Shown: positions 1-9,922 of the stretch, one piece after another
Layout of the letters: each line of letters begins with the position of its first letter
Position numbering within the stretch: the first letter of the stretch is position 1
Assembly: GCA_029339195.1 (NCBI GenBank)
Contig: JAPTJF010000095.1
Coordinates: 94,261 to 158,260, forward strand
DNA length: 64,000 nt
Source: Micractinium sp. NFX-FRZ
Taxonomy: Eukaryota > Chlorophyta > Trebouxiophyceae > Chlorellales > Chlorellaceae
Direction: 5' to 3'
Program-made: the position numbers and the translations under genes
The notes under the pieces: model-generated
Database searches by the model: none
What the model saw: the letters and a program-made list of their open reading frames with translations, nothing else
Told to the model about the DNA's origin: nothing

Positions 1-176
1 CGCCGCGCCTTGGTGAATGAACCGCCCGCCGCACCTCGCTGCATTGCCGGGAAAAAGACCTGCCGTGCTGCCGCTGCCGGCAACCCCTCCAACCCCTCTC
101 TCCCTCAGAATTTCATCTTGTTTTTTAAAATCACTTAATTTAGAAGCACTTTCGTTTCCTTCGCCCCCTGCCCCAG

Positions 177-585
177 GATTGCGACCTGTGTGAGGTGGGA
201 GGCAAGCTGTGCAAGACATGCGACATTGGCTACGTGCCCGCCTCAGACAAGAAGTCGTGTGTGCCCGCGTGCCGGGTCAGCAACTGCACGGTGAGTGCGG
301 ACTTTGAAGGCAGGCGGGTTGACAAGTTGGGTCAGCCGGATGGGCAGGGCAGGCATGTTGTTAGCTCAGGCGGATGGGCGGGGCAGGGGCGCTGGGCTGG
401 GATCGCACGGTGCACACCCATCCGCGCTGCCCCGCACCTCTGCCCTCGCCCGCCCACCCCAACCCGTACCTCCCGCCCTGCTTGCCCACCCTGTGCAGAC
501 GTGCTTCCCCAACTCCCAAGGAGCCGACTGCCAGCGCTGCAAGCCCGGCTTCCGACTACAAAACGGCATCTGCCGCGCCAAGTGA
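177..585 (+). CDS. Cysteine-rich repeat protein, 3' end only
   Basis: This is the last part of a gene that begins left of the window. Two exons are visible, 177-290 and 499-585, joined in phase 0 across a GT-AG intron, with stop TGA at 583-585. The 66 residues contain many cysteines in short CxxC and C-x(2-8)-C spacings (DCDLCEV, LCKTCDIGY, DCQRCKPGF), ending in GICRAK. Such ladders are typical of furin-like, EGF-like or GCC2/GCC3 extracellular repeats, so a secreted or surface protein is likely. No catalytic domain lies in this part and the family cannot be fixed. The 176 bases before the first exon look like intron: they end in a pyrimidine-rich tract and CAG. Confidence 0.65.
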
Positions 586-1229
586 GGCACGTGGCCGCCG
601 CAGCTTCCGACCTAGAGCCAAGCGCTTCACCTGGAGCTGCACAACCGCAGTGCCAGACAGCTGCCCGCCCCACCTGCAACCCACTCCGTTCCATGGGGTG
701 GGCCTGCCGGGCACTGCGGTTGTGTGCCAGGTGAGCGCGTAGCTCTTAACCACCCCAGCCGATGAGCCATCTTTACTGTGCCATTTGCCAGCTCACCTGT
801 CCATGCACCCAAGGGCCGCCAACAATTGTGTGATATCACTCAAGCACGGCCATTTGCCTGCTTCTGCTTTGCCCCCTGCTCCGCTTGTCCCGTGCTGCTT
901 GCCCGTTGCCCTCCCCTCATGCTTTCACCGCCCTCTTTCAGTACACCCTCATGCTCACATGCTCCCGCTATCTACTAAAATGTTTTCAGCATACCCCTAG
1001 AGCAAGATTCATGTAACACAACATCCACTGCCCGCCCACATGAGGCAGCGTCCTTGATGATGTCACCCCGCAGTGGAGACTGAACCAGTGGCGGCGGCCT
1101 GGCTGGCGGCGGGGCATGCATGCTGGATACTCAGCGCATGCCCAGCTGGGCAGGTTTGCTTGATCGCGCTGCTTACTATAGCCACTGGGCTGGTCTGGGG
1201 CTTCGACGAACTGCGGACGGAGAAGGGAG
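586..1229. other. Intergenic: 3' UTR and upstream region of URI
   Basis: No convincing coding exon is seen. The left part is presumably 3' UTR of the cysteine-rich gene up to the TGTAA at 1012. The right part would hold the promoter and 5' UTR of the URI gene. Because the URI N-terminus looks short, an unrecognised upstream exon could lie here. Confidence 0.4.
1012..1016 (+). terminator. Polyadenylation signal TGTAA
   Basis: TGTAA, the usual green-algal poly(A) signal, lies about 430 bases after the stop of the cysteine-rich gene and before the URI start, so it probably ends that transcript. Confidence 0.5.
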
Positions 1230-3211
1230 ATGGCGGCTCACGATGCGGTGAGGCCTCGCGCCCCCTGCGTTTGTTTAGGCATTCTTCTCAATGGTAGAGA
1301 TATAAAAACTCCATACACTGGCCTGACGGCATGGCGACCTGCCGGCTGACCCCACCTTGCGCAGGGCTTGGAGAGGCCGGCCGAGAAATTGCTGAATGTG
1401 CGGGACCTGTTGAACGATATGCCCCGACGAGAGGGGCAGCCGGTCATGGTGCGCCTCTCCCTACCGCCGCTGCCCCGCCGCTGCTGCTGCCTGCCGCCAC
1501 TCGCTGCTGCCTGCCGCCACTGGCGGCACTGCACGTTCGCGTGCAGGGTGTGCCACTGGCCCGCCAGCAGCTCAAGCCATGCCTTGTTTCACTGAGGCAG
1601 TGTGCAGCACGACCCCAATGCCAGTTGTTGTGCCCCACGCTCCCCCTTGGCCTTGCAGGTACCCTTTGGCCCGCAGGCCTTCTTCCCTGGGCAGCTTCAG
1701 GACACCGGCACCGTGTACGTTGAGCGACAGCTGGCAGGCTCTGGCGGCAGCACAACAGCTCGCAAGCAGATTGGTGCGGGACAGGGGGTGCTGGTGCAGG
1801 TCACAGCAGCCGAAGCAGCCGCCCTGGTGCAGAACCTGCTGGGGCCGCCGCAGCCACCGCTGCCGCCATTGCCAGCAAAGGCGGCGGCACAGCAGGGGAC
1901 GGACGTGCGGCCGGCGCCGCAGCAGGCACAGCAGAGCAGCACGCAGCAGGCACAGCAGAGCAGCACGCAGCAGGCGCAGCAGCTGACAGACCTTGTGGAG
2001 GGGCAGACGCCAGAGCAGCTGGAGGCACTGAGGGCAGCGCTGCAGCAGCTGGGTGCAAAGCTGGAGGCGCAGCAGGCGGGAGGGCAGCCTCCCAGCACAG
2101 AGGTAGGGCGGGTTGCTGCCGATTGTGTGACGGCTGGCTGGCAGGCAGGAGGGGAGGGTGGGGGGTGGTTGCTTGCATTGGGGCCCATTCGTCATACTGG
2201 GCCCCACTGGGCAGGCACCCTTGCTTGCATGCTGTGGGGTGGCCGCACAGCGTGCCCCAAACCCTGTGGCCGTGCAACCTCCCCTCTCATGATCCAACCT
2301 GGGCTCGCTCCGGACGAACAAAGCAGGACAGTGTTGCTGGCAGCCATCGCCACCCCACTCATGCTGTGCCCCCCGCCCTGCCCCGCCCTCCCCCCTTCCC
2401 TGGGCAGGGCAAGGAGATCGTTGACATCCGGGAGGAGTGGAGCGAGGAGGTGCACGGGCCCGGGCACGCCGCCGCCCGCACCAGGCCTGCCGCGCCAGCA
2501 GCAGCAGGAGCGGCGGCAGCAGCGGCGCCAGCAGCAGCACCAGCAGCGGCCTCCGCGAGTGCAGTAGAGGGGGAGCCAGAGGCTTATGAGGCTTATGACG
2601 AGGATGACGTGGCGTCAGAGGGCGCTGAGTCAGCAGACTCGTTTGAGGCCCTCATGCAGCACATGGAGGCCCTGGAAATGGATGAGGCAGCACTGGCCCA
2701 GGCAACAGCCCAGGCAGCAGCGTCCCAGGCAGCGGCGCAGGCGCAGACGACCAGTGGACAGAAGCAGGGGGGCGGCGGGAGCGGCTTCAAACGTGGCTTC
2801 CTGCTGGGCAAGCAGCTGGAACCAGAACCACGCGTTTCATCAGCAGCGCAAGCAGCAGCAGCAGCGGCAGGGGGCGGCTATGGCCGCGGTAGCGGCAGCA
2901 CTGCGCCCAGCCGTCAGCAGCAGGCGGAGCAGGCGCAGCGGCGGGCGCACGAGGAGGAGGCGACGCGGCGGCGAGAGGCAGCCTTCACCGGCAGGATTGT
3001 GGAGCGGGCGGGGCCTGCGCCCGCCCCCGACCCCGCCTCCCCCACCGCTGCTGAAGGCGCAGCGCGGGCGGGGCAGTCGGAGCAGCAGGAGTTTCCGGGC
3101 TTCCCCGTGCTGCCCCGTGCCGGCGCACCAGTGCAGGCAGCAAGGGAGCAGGCGCCGGCGGATCAGCCGCAGCGGGTGTCGCGGTTCAAGCAGCGCCGCA
3201 CGTGGATGTGA
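1230..3211 (+). CDS. URI1: URI (unconventional prefoldin RPB5 interactor)-like protein
   Basis: Model: exons 1230-1247, 1365-1448, 1659-2102 and 2408-3211, about 449 residues. URI is an alpha-class prefoldin-like scaffold that works with RPB5, R2TP and other prefoldins in assembling RNA polymerases and other complexes. Hallmarks visible: VMVPFGPQAFFPGQL (residues about 33-47), the conserved prefoldin alpha segment, very close to the human MVPFGPFAFMPGKL block. GKEIVDIREEW (about 183-193) matches the family DIVDIREE motif. Near the end AFTGRIVER and VSRFKQRR correspond to the short C-terminal motifs of plant and animal URI. Between these lie Gln/Ser repeats (QQAQQSST units, 1918-1981) and Ala-rich stretches. 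The first coiled-coil helix is shorter than in human URI, so the ATG at 1230 is tentative and an upstream exon may be missing. The 3' end overlaps that of the convergent thioesterase. Confidence 0.85.
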
Positions 3212-3261
3212 AGCACCTCCCCCCTGGGGCCTGGGCAGCCCAGCATGTGTCTATATGCCTT

Positions 3262-3266
3262 TTACA
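3262..3266 (-). terminator. Polyadenylation signal TGTAA (thioesterase gene)
   Basis: On the minus strand TGTAA lies about 50 bases beyond the thioesterase stop (3316-3318) and inside the URI 3' UTR. Confidence 0.6.
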
Positions 3267-3291
3267 TGGGTGCCTGTACGTGCAAGTATCA

Positions 3292-3296
3292 TGTAA
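3292..3296 (+). terminator. Polyadenylation signal TGTAA (URI gene)
   Basis: TGTAA lies 81 bases after the URI stop. Cleavage shortly downstream would place the URI mRNA end next to, or inside, the last codons of the opposing thioesterase gene. Confidence 0.6.
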
Positions 3297-3315
3297 GCCT
3301 GGACGTGGTGCCAGC

Positions 3316-3507
3316 TCACCAGCACCAGCAGCAGGCAGAGGGACCTGGGGCGCGGGCCACGGCGGGTGCTGGCTGCCCAGCCTGCCGCGTATTGTGTGCC
3401 AGGGTCTGCTGCTGGCGCTGAGGGGCGGGTGAGCGAGCCACCACGAGCTCGGCAGGGGGCGCCAGGGGTGAGGCCGCTTCTTTAGCTGGCGGCGCAGGTG
3501 GAGCCAC

Positions 3508-3546
<39 letters not shown>

Positions 3547-5436
3547 GCCTGGCTTGGCCCTGCCATCACCACCAACAGCGCCGCCACTGCCGCTGCTTGT
3601 GAAGCTGTTGACCCATCCACTGCCGCTGCTTGCACCGCCACCGGCACTCGTGTCGGCTGCTGGCAGGAAGCTGAGCAGGCGCTCCAAGTCATCCGCCAGC
3701 CACGTCAGCAGCTGCTGCCGGCCGGGGCAGTCGCCGGAAATGTAGCTGCAGGGCAGGCAGGGGCAAAACACCAGTGGGCCAGGGCGGTGAGGGCAGCGCA
3801 GGGCCAGGGGCCTCTGGCAGGGCATCTGAGGCGAGAACATGCAAGCAATTGGCCTTAGCCTGGACCAAGCAAGCCGAGCAGGCGAGGGGAGGCACGCAAG
3901 CGGGGAGCAAGGAGCGGGGAGCACCAGCGAGAGCACCAGCCATGTGCTTACGTGTGGCCGCCATCAAACCATTGCTCGTCATACCCCCCAGGGGGCGCAC
4001 ACTGCGCCCAAGCCTGCAGCTGCTGCCTCGTGTAACGGGTGTCCTGTGTTGCCCCAAGAGCCGCCACAGGGCAGGGCAGCGCGACGCTTTGCTGTCCCCC
4101 CTGCTGGGGCGCCCCTGCCGCTGCTGCCGGCGGTGCCTGCTCGCCTCCCTCCTGTCTTGCAGCATCGAGCATTGCATCACAGGGTGCCTCTTGCGCACTC
4201 AGCCCCTCTGGCCCCTTCATGCCTGCCTTCTCTCCTGGCTCTTCTGCTCCCGCTGCTACGAACCCATCCCCCTCGGGCCGCCACGTCTCGATCAGCTGGA
4301 AGTCTGCCTGCAGCGTGGGCAGCAGCAGGCGGCGCATCGCGGGGTGCTCCTGCAGGGTGGAAAGGCCAAGCATGAAATGGTCACAGCGCGGGTCAGAGCT
4401 ATGTGCAGTGCCAACGGAGCAGCACCTGTCCCCACCACTGCCCCCTTTGGCAGCTCTCGTCCGCGCCTGCTGTCGTGCACCCACCAGGGAGGGGTTGGCC
4501 CCGTACCGCCGCTCCACGGCAGCCCAGAACTCAGCAGGCGGCAGCGTGTGCATCAGGGTGGGGTCGACGTCGTGCTGTGCTCCTGCATAGATGACGGGCT
4601 GGGTGTAGCAGAACGCTGTCAAGTTGGTGCGGGGCATCACACAGCAGCCTGACAACCTGCCGGTTTGATGAGGCGGTGAAGCAAGTATGTGCTGCACCGC
4701 CGCACCTGCGAGCGTCGGCGCGCGGTTGGCTGAGGCGTACAGCTTGGTGGGCAGGGGGCCGCCCTGGCGGCGCAGCTCCTGCGTGAGAGGGGTGGGCCGT
4801 GGTGGCAGGCATGAGGTGGCAGGCATGAGGTTGGGATGCATGAGGTGGCAGGCATGAGGTTGGGATGCATCGTGAGCTCTGATAGGTGCAATGTGTCTGA
4901 TTTAGCTACTAGATCTGCCCCAAAGGTACTGCTGCTCCTTCTCCCGCCCCTGCGGCGTTACCTGTGCCAGTTGGTAGGCCACCCATGCCCCCATGGAGTG
5001 GCCCAGCAAGGCGAAGGGGCGCTCGCTCAGCAGCGGCAGCAGTGCCGGCACCAGGGCCCTGCAGGAGGGAGGGGACAACGCATGAGCACAGGTCTGACAC
5101 AAATGCACGCAAGGCGGAGGAGAGGGTGGCACGTGCCATGACTCAGGCACATGCATGCGAGGCCGTGGCTCACCCTACGAGTGCCTGCATGGACGTCAGC
5201 GGCGGTTCCCTCATGCGGGTGCCCCGCCCCGGCAGCTCCACTGCCAGGAGCTCCACTCCGGGAGGCAGCGCGGCCTGCCAGCCCTGGAAGACGCCTCCCC
5301 CGCTGCCCGCCGGCGGGAAGCACAGGAGCGAGAGCCGCGGCGGCGCCGCTGGGGCGCCCCCGCCCAGAGGCGCGGTGGCGGGGGCGCCGCCTTGCACGGG
5401 GCGCAGCAACCAGGGATTGCCGGCGGCAGGGATCAT
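3316..5436 (-). CDS. Type II thioesterase (alpha/beta hydrolase) with C-terminal extension
   Basis: Minus-strand exons in order: 5436-5174, 5058-4962, 4778-4706, 4582-4485, 4349-3952 and 3745-3316, about 452 residues, all joins in frame. Type II thioesterases remove aberrant acyl groups from carrier proteins of polyketide or peptide synthases. Visible: LLCFPPAGSGGGVFQGW early on, VELPGRGTRMREP, the nucleophile elbow GHSMG (residues 107-111) in PFALLGHSMGAWVAYQLA, LLLPTLQADFQLIETW, and the catalytic His region FDGGHTYISGD (His about 309). An insertion of about 90 low-complexity residues separates the ETW segment from the His block. After about residue 335 there is a tail of some 115 residues with a run of about 12 alanines. 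Start ATG 5436 is chosen; the same frame is open upstream to 5739, so a targeting peptide could be missed. It shares a 306-bp upstream region with the divergent ORP-like gene. Confidence 0.85.
3509..3545. repeat. GCT/CTG microsatellite coding poly-alanine
   Basis: About 12 trinucleotide copies in the last exon of the thioesterase. On the minus strand they read as a run of alanine codons. Confidence 0.85.
4801..4870. repeat. 29-bp tandem repeat in a thioesterase intron
   Basis: GAGGTGGCAGGCATGAGG followed by TTGGGATGCAT is present twice in tandem (from about 4813 and 4842), with a partial copy before. It lies in the intron between 4778 and 4962 and has no coding role. Confidence 0.8.
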
Positions 5437-5742
5437 GCTTGCGGCCTTCTGCCAGCGGCATCGAAAGAAGGAGCGACGGCATGGGCTTGCCCAGAAGAGA
5501 GTCCAGCGGAGCGCCCTCGAGGCAGGGCAGCAGAGCTCGAGGCTGTGCAAAGGAGGTGTCTGTCTGTCCACTGTTGCGGGCCTCGCATCACAAGGGGCCG
5601 TGTGATCACTTGAGACAGCCGCTCCTCCGCCTGAGCGGCGCCTGTCGGAAGCGCGGCAGACCGCCAGCACGAGGCAGGCCCCAGCTGCCTCCGCAAGCCG
5701 CCCTTTGGCCCCTGTATCTCTCAAAAGGCGCATTGGCACGCG
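5437..5742. promoter_or_regulatory. Shared upstream region of divergent thioesterase and ORP-like genes
   Basis: About 306 bases separate the chosen starts of the two divergent genes, so both promoters must lie here. No TATA box was recognised. Part of it is open in frame with the thioesterase. Confidence 0.5.
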
Positions 5743-8700
5743 ATGGCAGCGTCCGAGGGCCCCCGGCCAATCCTGCGGCCCGGCGGGCGCGGCCGGCCAC
5801 CGGCGGTGCCCGACCCGACGGCACAGGTGCGGGGCGCCTCGTACTCAAGTCCTGCCCCATCTTGCTGCCCCTGAAACATGCAACGCAGTCCCCCATCTAT
5901 TCCCTGCATACCCTCTTCGCCTGCAGCAAGACCGGCACACCGTGCTGGGTGGTCTGTTGCTGAGGGCGGAGAAGGCGCCCGACAGCCTCGAGCGCATGCT
6001 GGCAGTGGCGCGGTAAGAGCGGTTTAGCAGGCTGGCTGATGGCCAGGTAACTACTGTTGTTAGATGTATGGCGGGAAGCAGCATTGAGTTGCTCCCCATC
6101 CTTCCCGCGCCGCCGATAGCATGCTCCCGCCTTGTCTTGTGCTCACTTTCCCACCCGCCCTCTCGCCCGCTTCCAGGGTGCTCCTGTGTGTGGCCACCGA
6201 CCTGATGCGGCCGGGGAAGGCATTTGGGGACACCCCCACCGTGGTGCTCGCCCACCACTACCTGTCACGCCGCCAGCTGGGTGGGTGGGCAGGCAGGGGC
6301 TAACAGGGTGGGCAGGGGCTGCACGTGGGAGGCTTGATTGGTGGCTGCCTGCCTCCTGCTGGTGTGGTGCACCCGCTGATGTCCCTCACTCGCCCTGCCA
6401 CCGCACCGCACCGCGCCTCTGCTGAGATTCATCACGTCGCCACCCCCCACCCGCACACTGCACACTGCACCCCGCCTTCTCGCTGCCACCCCAGCTCCAC
6501 TCACTGCCCCCCTCCTGCTGCAGCCGAGCGCCACCGTGGCGACCCCATGCAGCTCTTCCTGCAAGAGCTCTGCTCCCGGGAGCCCCTGGGGCCCACACAG
6601 CACGCCAAGTACGCCGCCCCGGCAGCCAGCAGCGGCACAGGAGCACCCTCCCCTGTGGCCGCCACTCTGGCGCTGCGCCTGCGGCCCGTAGTGGCGGCCC
6701 GCCAGCAGCAGGGCGGTCTGCTGGAGAAGCTGGGGGGGGGCGGGGGCAGGGCGGCTGCCTGCGCAGACGGCACGCCCGCCGCCTGGCTGGAGTGCACCTT
6801 TGAGGTGCGCGTGTGGCCTGCTTTTGGGAGGGAAGGGCAGTTGGGCTAAAATCCCTGCATAGATGGTTTGTAGGGTAGATCTGGGAGGGATGGGCAAGGG
6901 ATGGTCACGCTGCCGGGCTGCACACGTGCACAAGGTGCAGCCCAGGCCAGCACGCGGCATTCTCGTCAGCCCTGCAAAGAGATCCCCTGCAGGCGTGCCT
7001 TTTCGGCAGCAGCACCTGGCAACGTCCTTGGCACCCCCGCCTCCTGTGCAGGGCGACGTCAGGATCTCGTTCCCCCGCCACGCCGAGAGCTACACTTGCA
7101 CACTTCCCACCCTGGTGCTGTCCTCGCCGCTGGCAGATGTGAGGGGCCGGACTGGAGGGGTTGTACGGGCGAGGGAAGTTGTGTTGGTGGTTGGATTGTT
7201 CCTCTTTTGCCTTGCTGTTGCTTCCCGCCCTGGTGTTGTTTTCACTGTGTGCGAGTGTGAGGGGGCTGGCGGGCTGCCGGGGCAGGGGAGCGTGTGCCTT
7301 GGGTCCCAACGTCAATCCCCCTAGTCATGCGTTATCACTTGTGCCGTGCTAGCCCTCCCTCCCCGACCACGAAAGGTCCCCGCTGCACACCCACCCACAC
7401 GTTGCGCCCTTCTGTGCCCCATCCTCTCCCTGCCCTGCCGCCATTCAGGCCTGCCAGCTGGACTTCACCGGCACAGCAGGCATTTCGTGCGAGGCCACCG
7501 GCCTCACCACCACCCTGCACTTCAAGCCCTTCAAGGGGGGCCAGCTGTCGGGCAGCGTGGCGACGCTGCTGGGCGAGGGTGAGCCTTGAAACTTGAAAGT
7601 GTTGCGTACGCCGTGCTGGAGGCCAACCTGCCCATCACCGCCAGGCCAAGAAGCGGGGGGTGTGCAGCTGATATGATGTTGGGATTAGGGAGGGTGAAGG
7701 CAGCTTGAGCCCTTTATGGGCGGCTAGCCGCGGGTGCACCTTGAGCCCTTTACTGGCGGCCAGCAGCGTAATGATGCTGCTGGGGGAGGGTGGGCGCTGT
7801 CGAGGCCTTCTTGGGCACCTCTTGCTGCTGCCAAGTGTCGTCTGGCTGGCAGCCGGGCAATGCTGCTACCCTGCCTGCTGCAGCTGCTACGCCTGCCTTG
7901 TTTGGTGCCGCTGCAGTCACTCCCCTGTCGCACCCGACCTGGTCCCAGCTGCGTCTCAGCTGCTGCGCTGCACAGGCCTCGCACACGTGTGCACGCCACT
8001 GGTAGCTGGGGGGTCTGTCTGGGCACCTGTCCCGGCAGAGTGATAAACCTGCCTCTGCTCTGCTCTGCTCCTCCCCCCATCTGTGGGCGTGACGCAGGCC
8101 AGCAGGATGTGGCAACCATCACGGGCAGCTGGCAGGGCACGGTGACTGCCGAGTCTGCAGAGGGGTCAGGTGAGGGGGGCAGGGACGGGACAGGCGGACC
8201 AGCAATGTGCCCGCCTCTGCGCCCAGTTAGCCATTGTGCTTGCCGCCTCATTTGGCATGATCGTCTCCGCAGCCGCCCTTTCTGGCCCCCTCTGCCGCAT
8301 GCAGCACCACCGCCACCACTGCCTGCCTTCCTCCCCGGTGCCCCTCCCCTGCCCCTCCTACCCCCTCCTCACCCTTGTTACTTCTCCACCCTGCCCCGGC
8401 CCCGTGCCCCCTCCCCTCCCGTTCCGCCCGCCCGCCATCCTTCCGCACCACTGACCTGTCCGTCCCCTCTCCTCACCCCCACACACCCCCACACATCTCT
8501 CATCCCCCCCTGCCCGCTCCTCCCCGCTCCTGGTGCAGGCATCATGTTTGATGCCGCCACGTTCCGCCCCCCGGCCACCCCCTCCCTCAACCTGGCTGAG
8601 CCCGGCCCCCGGGCGCTCACCCGCTTGTGGGTGGCGCTGCTGGAGGCTCTCATTTACACGGATGCGGGGGTGAGGGGAAGGTGGAGGAAGGCTGTGGCGG

Positions 8701-9358
8701 GGGTGGGGAGGGCCAGCACTTGGGGTGACAGGCAAAGGGGGCAGGGGGTGAGGGTTTGCTGAGCTGTTGATTGCCACATGTTGTCCGAGTCGGTAGTAGC
8801 TCAGCCCGTACGCCTTGGCCCTCCCATTCTCCGCGCCGCTGCAGGCGGCGGCCAAGGAGGGCAAGCGGGCCGCTGAGCTGGTGGCGGCGCTGCCGCCCCA
8901 CCTGCGGCGCTCGCTTCTTTACGAGGTAGAGAGCTCCGGCATCAAGTGAGTGTGTTTCCTTCCCCCCTTAGTGCCATAACTCTGTCGTTTTGACTTCTAA
9001 ATTCTCCAGGCCCGCCAGCTGGTGAGCGAGGGCTCATTTGTGCCCATGCGGTGTGCGGCGCACGAGTGGGCATGCAGGCACGGGTAATGCCGGAGCCGTG
9101 CAGGAGGGAAGAGCTCTTGCAGCGGCAGTGGAACGAGCAGCCCTGGGGCAAACCTGAACAACCCTTAATGCTGCCCCTGTGCTGCCCGGCAGGCCCAAGG
9201 CGGGAGCGGCAGAGGCGGAGGCGGCAGCCCAGGCGCACCTGACCCCTGGCGCTGGCGCCGACCCGGCTGCCGGCCTGCTGCCTCCCTGCGTGCTGGCGCA
9301 GCACAGCATGCACGGCGGTCTCACCTACCAGCTGCATTACCGCCTGCAAGCCGTCTGA
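5743..9358 (+). CDS. Divergent oxysterol-binding protein-related (ORP-like) protein
   Basis: Exons: 5743-5826, 5927-6012, 6177-6280, 6524-6804, 7052-7138, 7449-7578, 8098-8169, 8539-8669, 8845-8945 and 9193-9358, about 413 residues. ORPs carry sterols or phosphoinositides between membranes. The best match is the second half of the ligand-binding barrel: GDVRISFPRHAESYTCTLPT, then TGLTTTLHFKPFKGG, then VATITGSWQGTV. These follow the family order of E-Y-T strand, TG..C.L.FKP strand and G.W strand. The family fingerprint EQVSHHPP was not found, so ligand and function are inferred weakly. No PH domain or FFAT motif was noticed. Acceptors at 9009 and 9193 both keep frame for the last exon; 9193 was chosen because it gives a longer, cleaner C-terminus. 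An unrelated barrel protein is possible. Confidence 0.6.
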
Positions 9359-9638
9359 GCAGCGGGGGCAGACGGGGGTGCAGGTGGCACAGCAGGCGCG
9401 GGCAATTTCCCTGAAATTGTGCGGCAAGCATGGGCAGGGCCTGGCAGGGGTGGCAGACGGCAAGCTGCTGCCACTGCTGCCCCTCCCGGGCGGAGAGCGC
9501 ACCGCAACTCCCCTCAGCTTCCTTAACGCACACTATTTGCTTCAAGTGACACTGCTCCCACTATTTCTTATCCGTCCTCATCGCCTGTACAACCCAAAAT
9601 GGTTCCAACACCGTGTCATTGCACAACGAAAGTCAACT

Positions 9639-9643
9639 TGTAA
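9639..9643 (+). terminator. Polyadenylation signal TGTAA (ORP-like gene)
   Basis: TGTAA about 280 bases after the stop at 9358. Confidence 0.5.
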
Positions 9644-9756
9644 GCGCACAACCAAGGGGCCGAGGGCAGCCGCAGCCGGCAACCAGTTGCCGCAGCTACC
9701 AAGCTGCTCTAAGATGCCTGGGGGAAAACTTGCCATCATATGCCCTCCGGTTTGCT

Positions 9757-9761
9757 TTACA
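9757..9761 (-). terminator. Polyadenylation signal TGTAA (LEA-like minus gene)
   Basis: TGTAA on the minus strand about 160 bases after the stop at 9923. Confidence 0.5.
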
Positions 9762-9922
9762 ATGTTGGAGTTTACTTTGCTCACAACCGAAGCAGCGCTA
9801 GCGAGCACAACTGGGCTGATACACTGGGCAGCAAGCAACGGCTGCCGGCACAGCCGAGGCCTGTGCATGCCAGCCGGCTTTAAGCGAGAGCACCGATTTG
9901 AAGGGATACAGAGGAGCACCCT

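Larger units (their letters stand above)
9359..9922. other. Convergent 3' UTRs of the ORP-like and LEA-like genes
   Basis: No coding exon seen. The region holds TGTAA on the plus strand at 9639-9643 and TGTAA on the minus strand at 9757-9761, so the two transcripts appear to end about 100 bases apart. Confidence 0.5.

Noticed and set aside
1572..2540. Long minus-strand open frame opposite the URI exons
   Set aside because: It is Leu/Pro-rich low-complexity text antisense to CAG-rich coding sequence. The plus strand has family motifs and clean splice joins.
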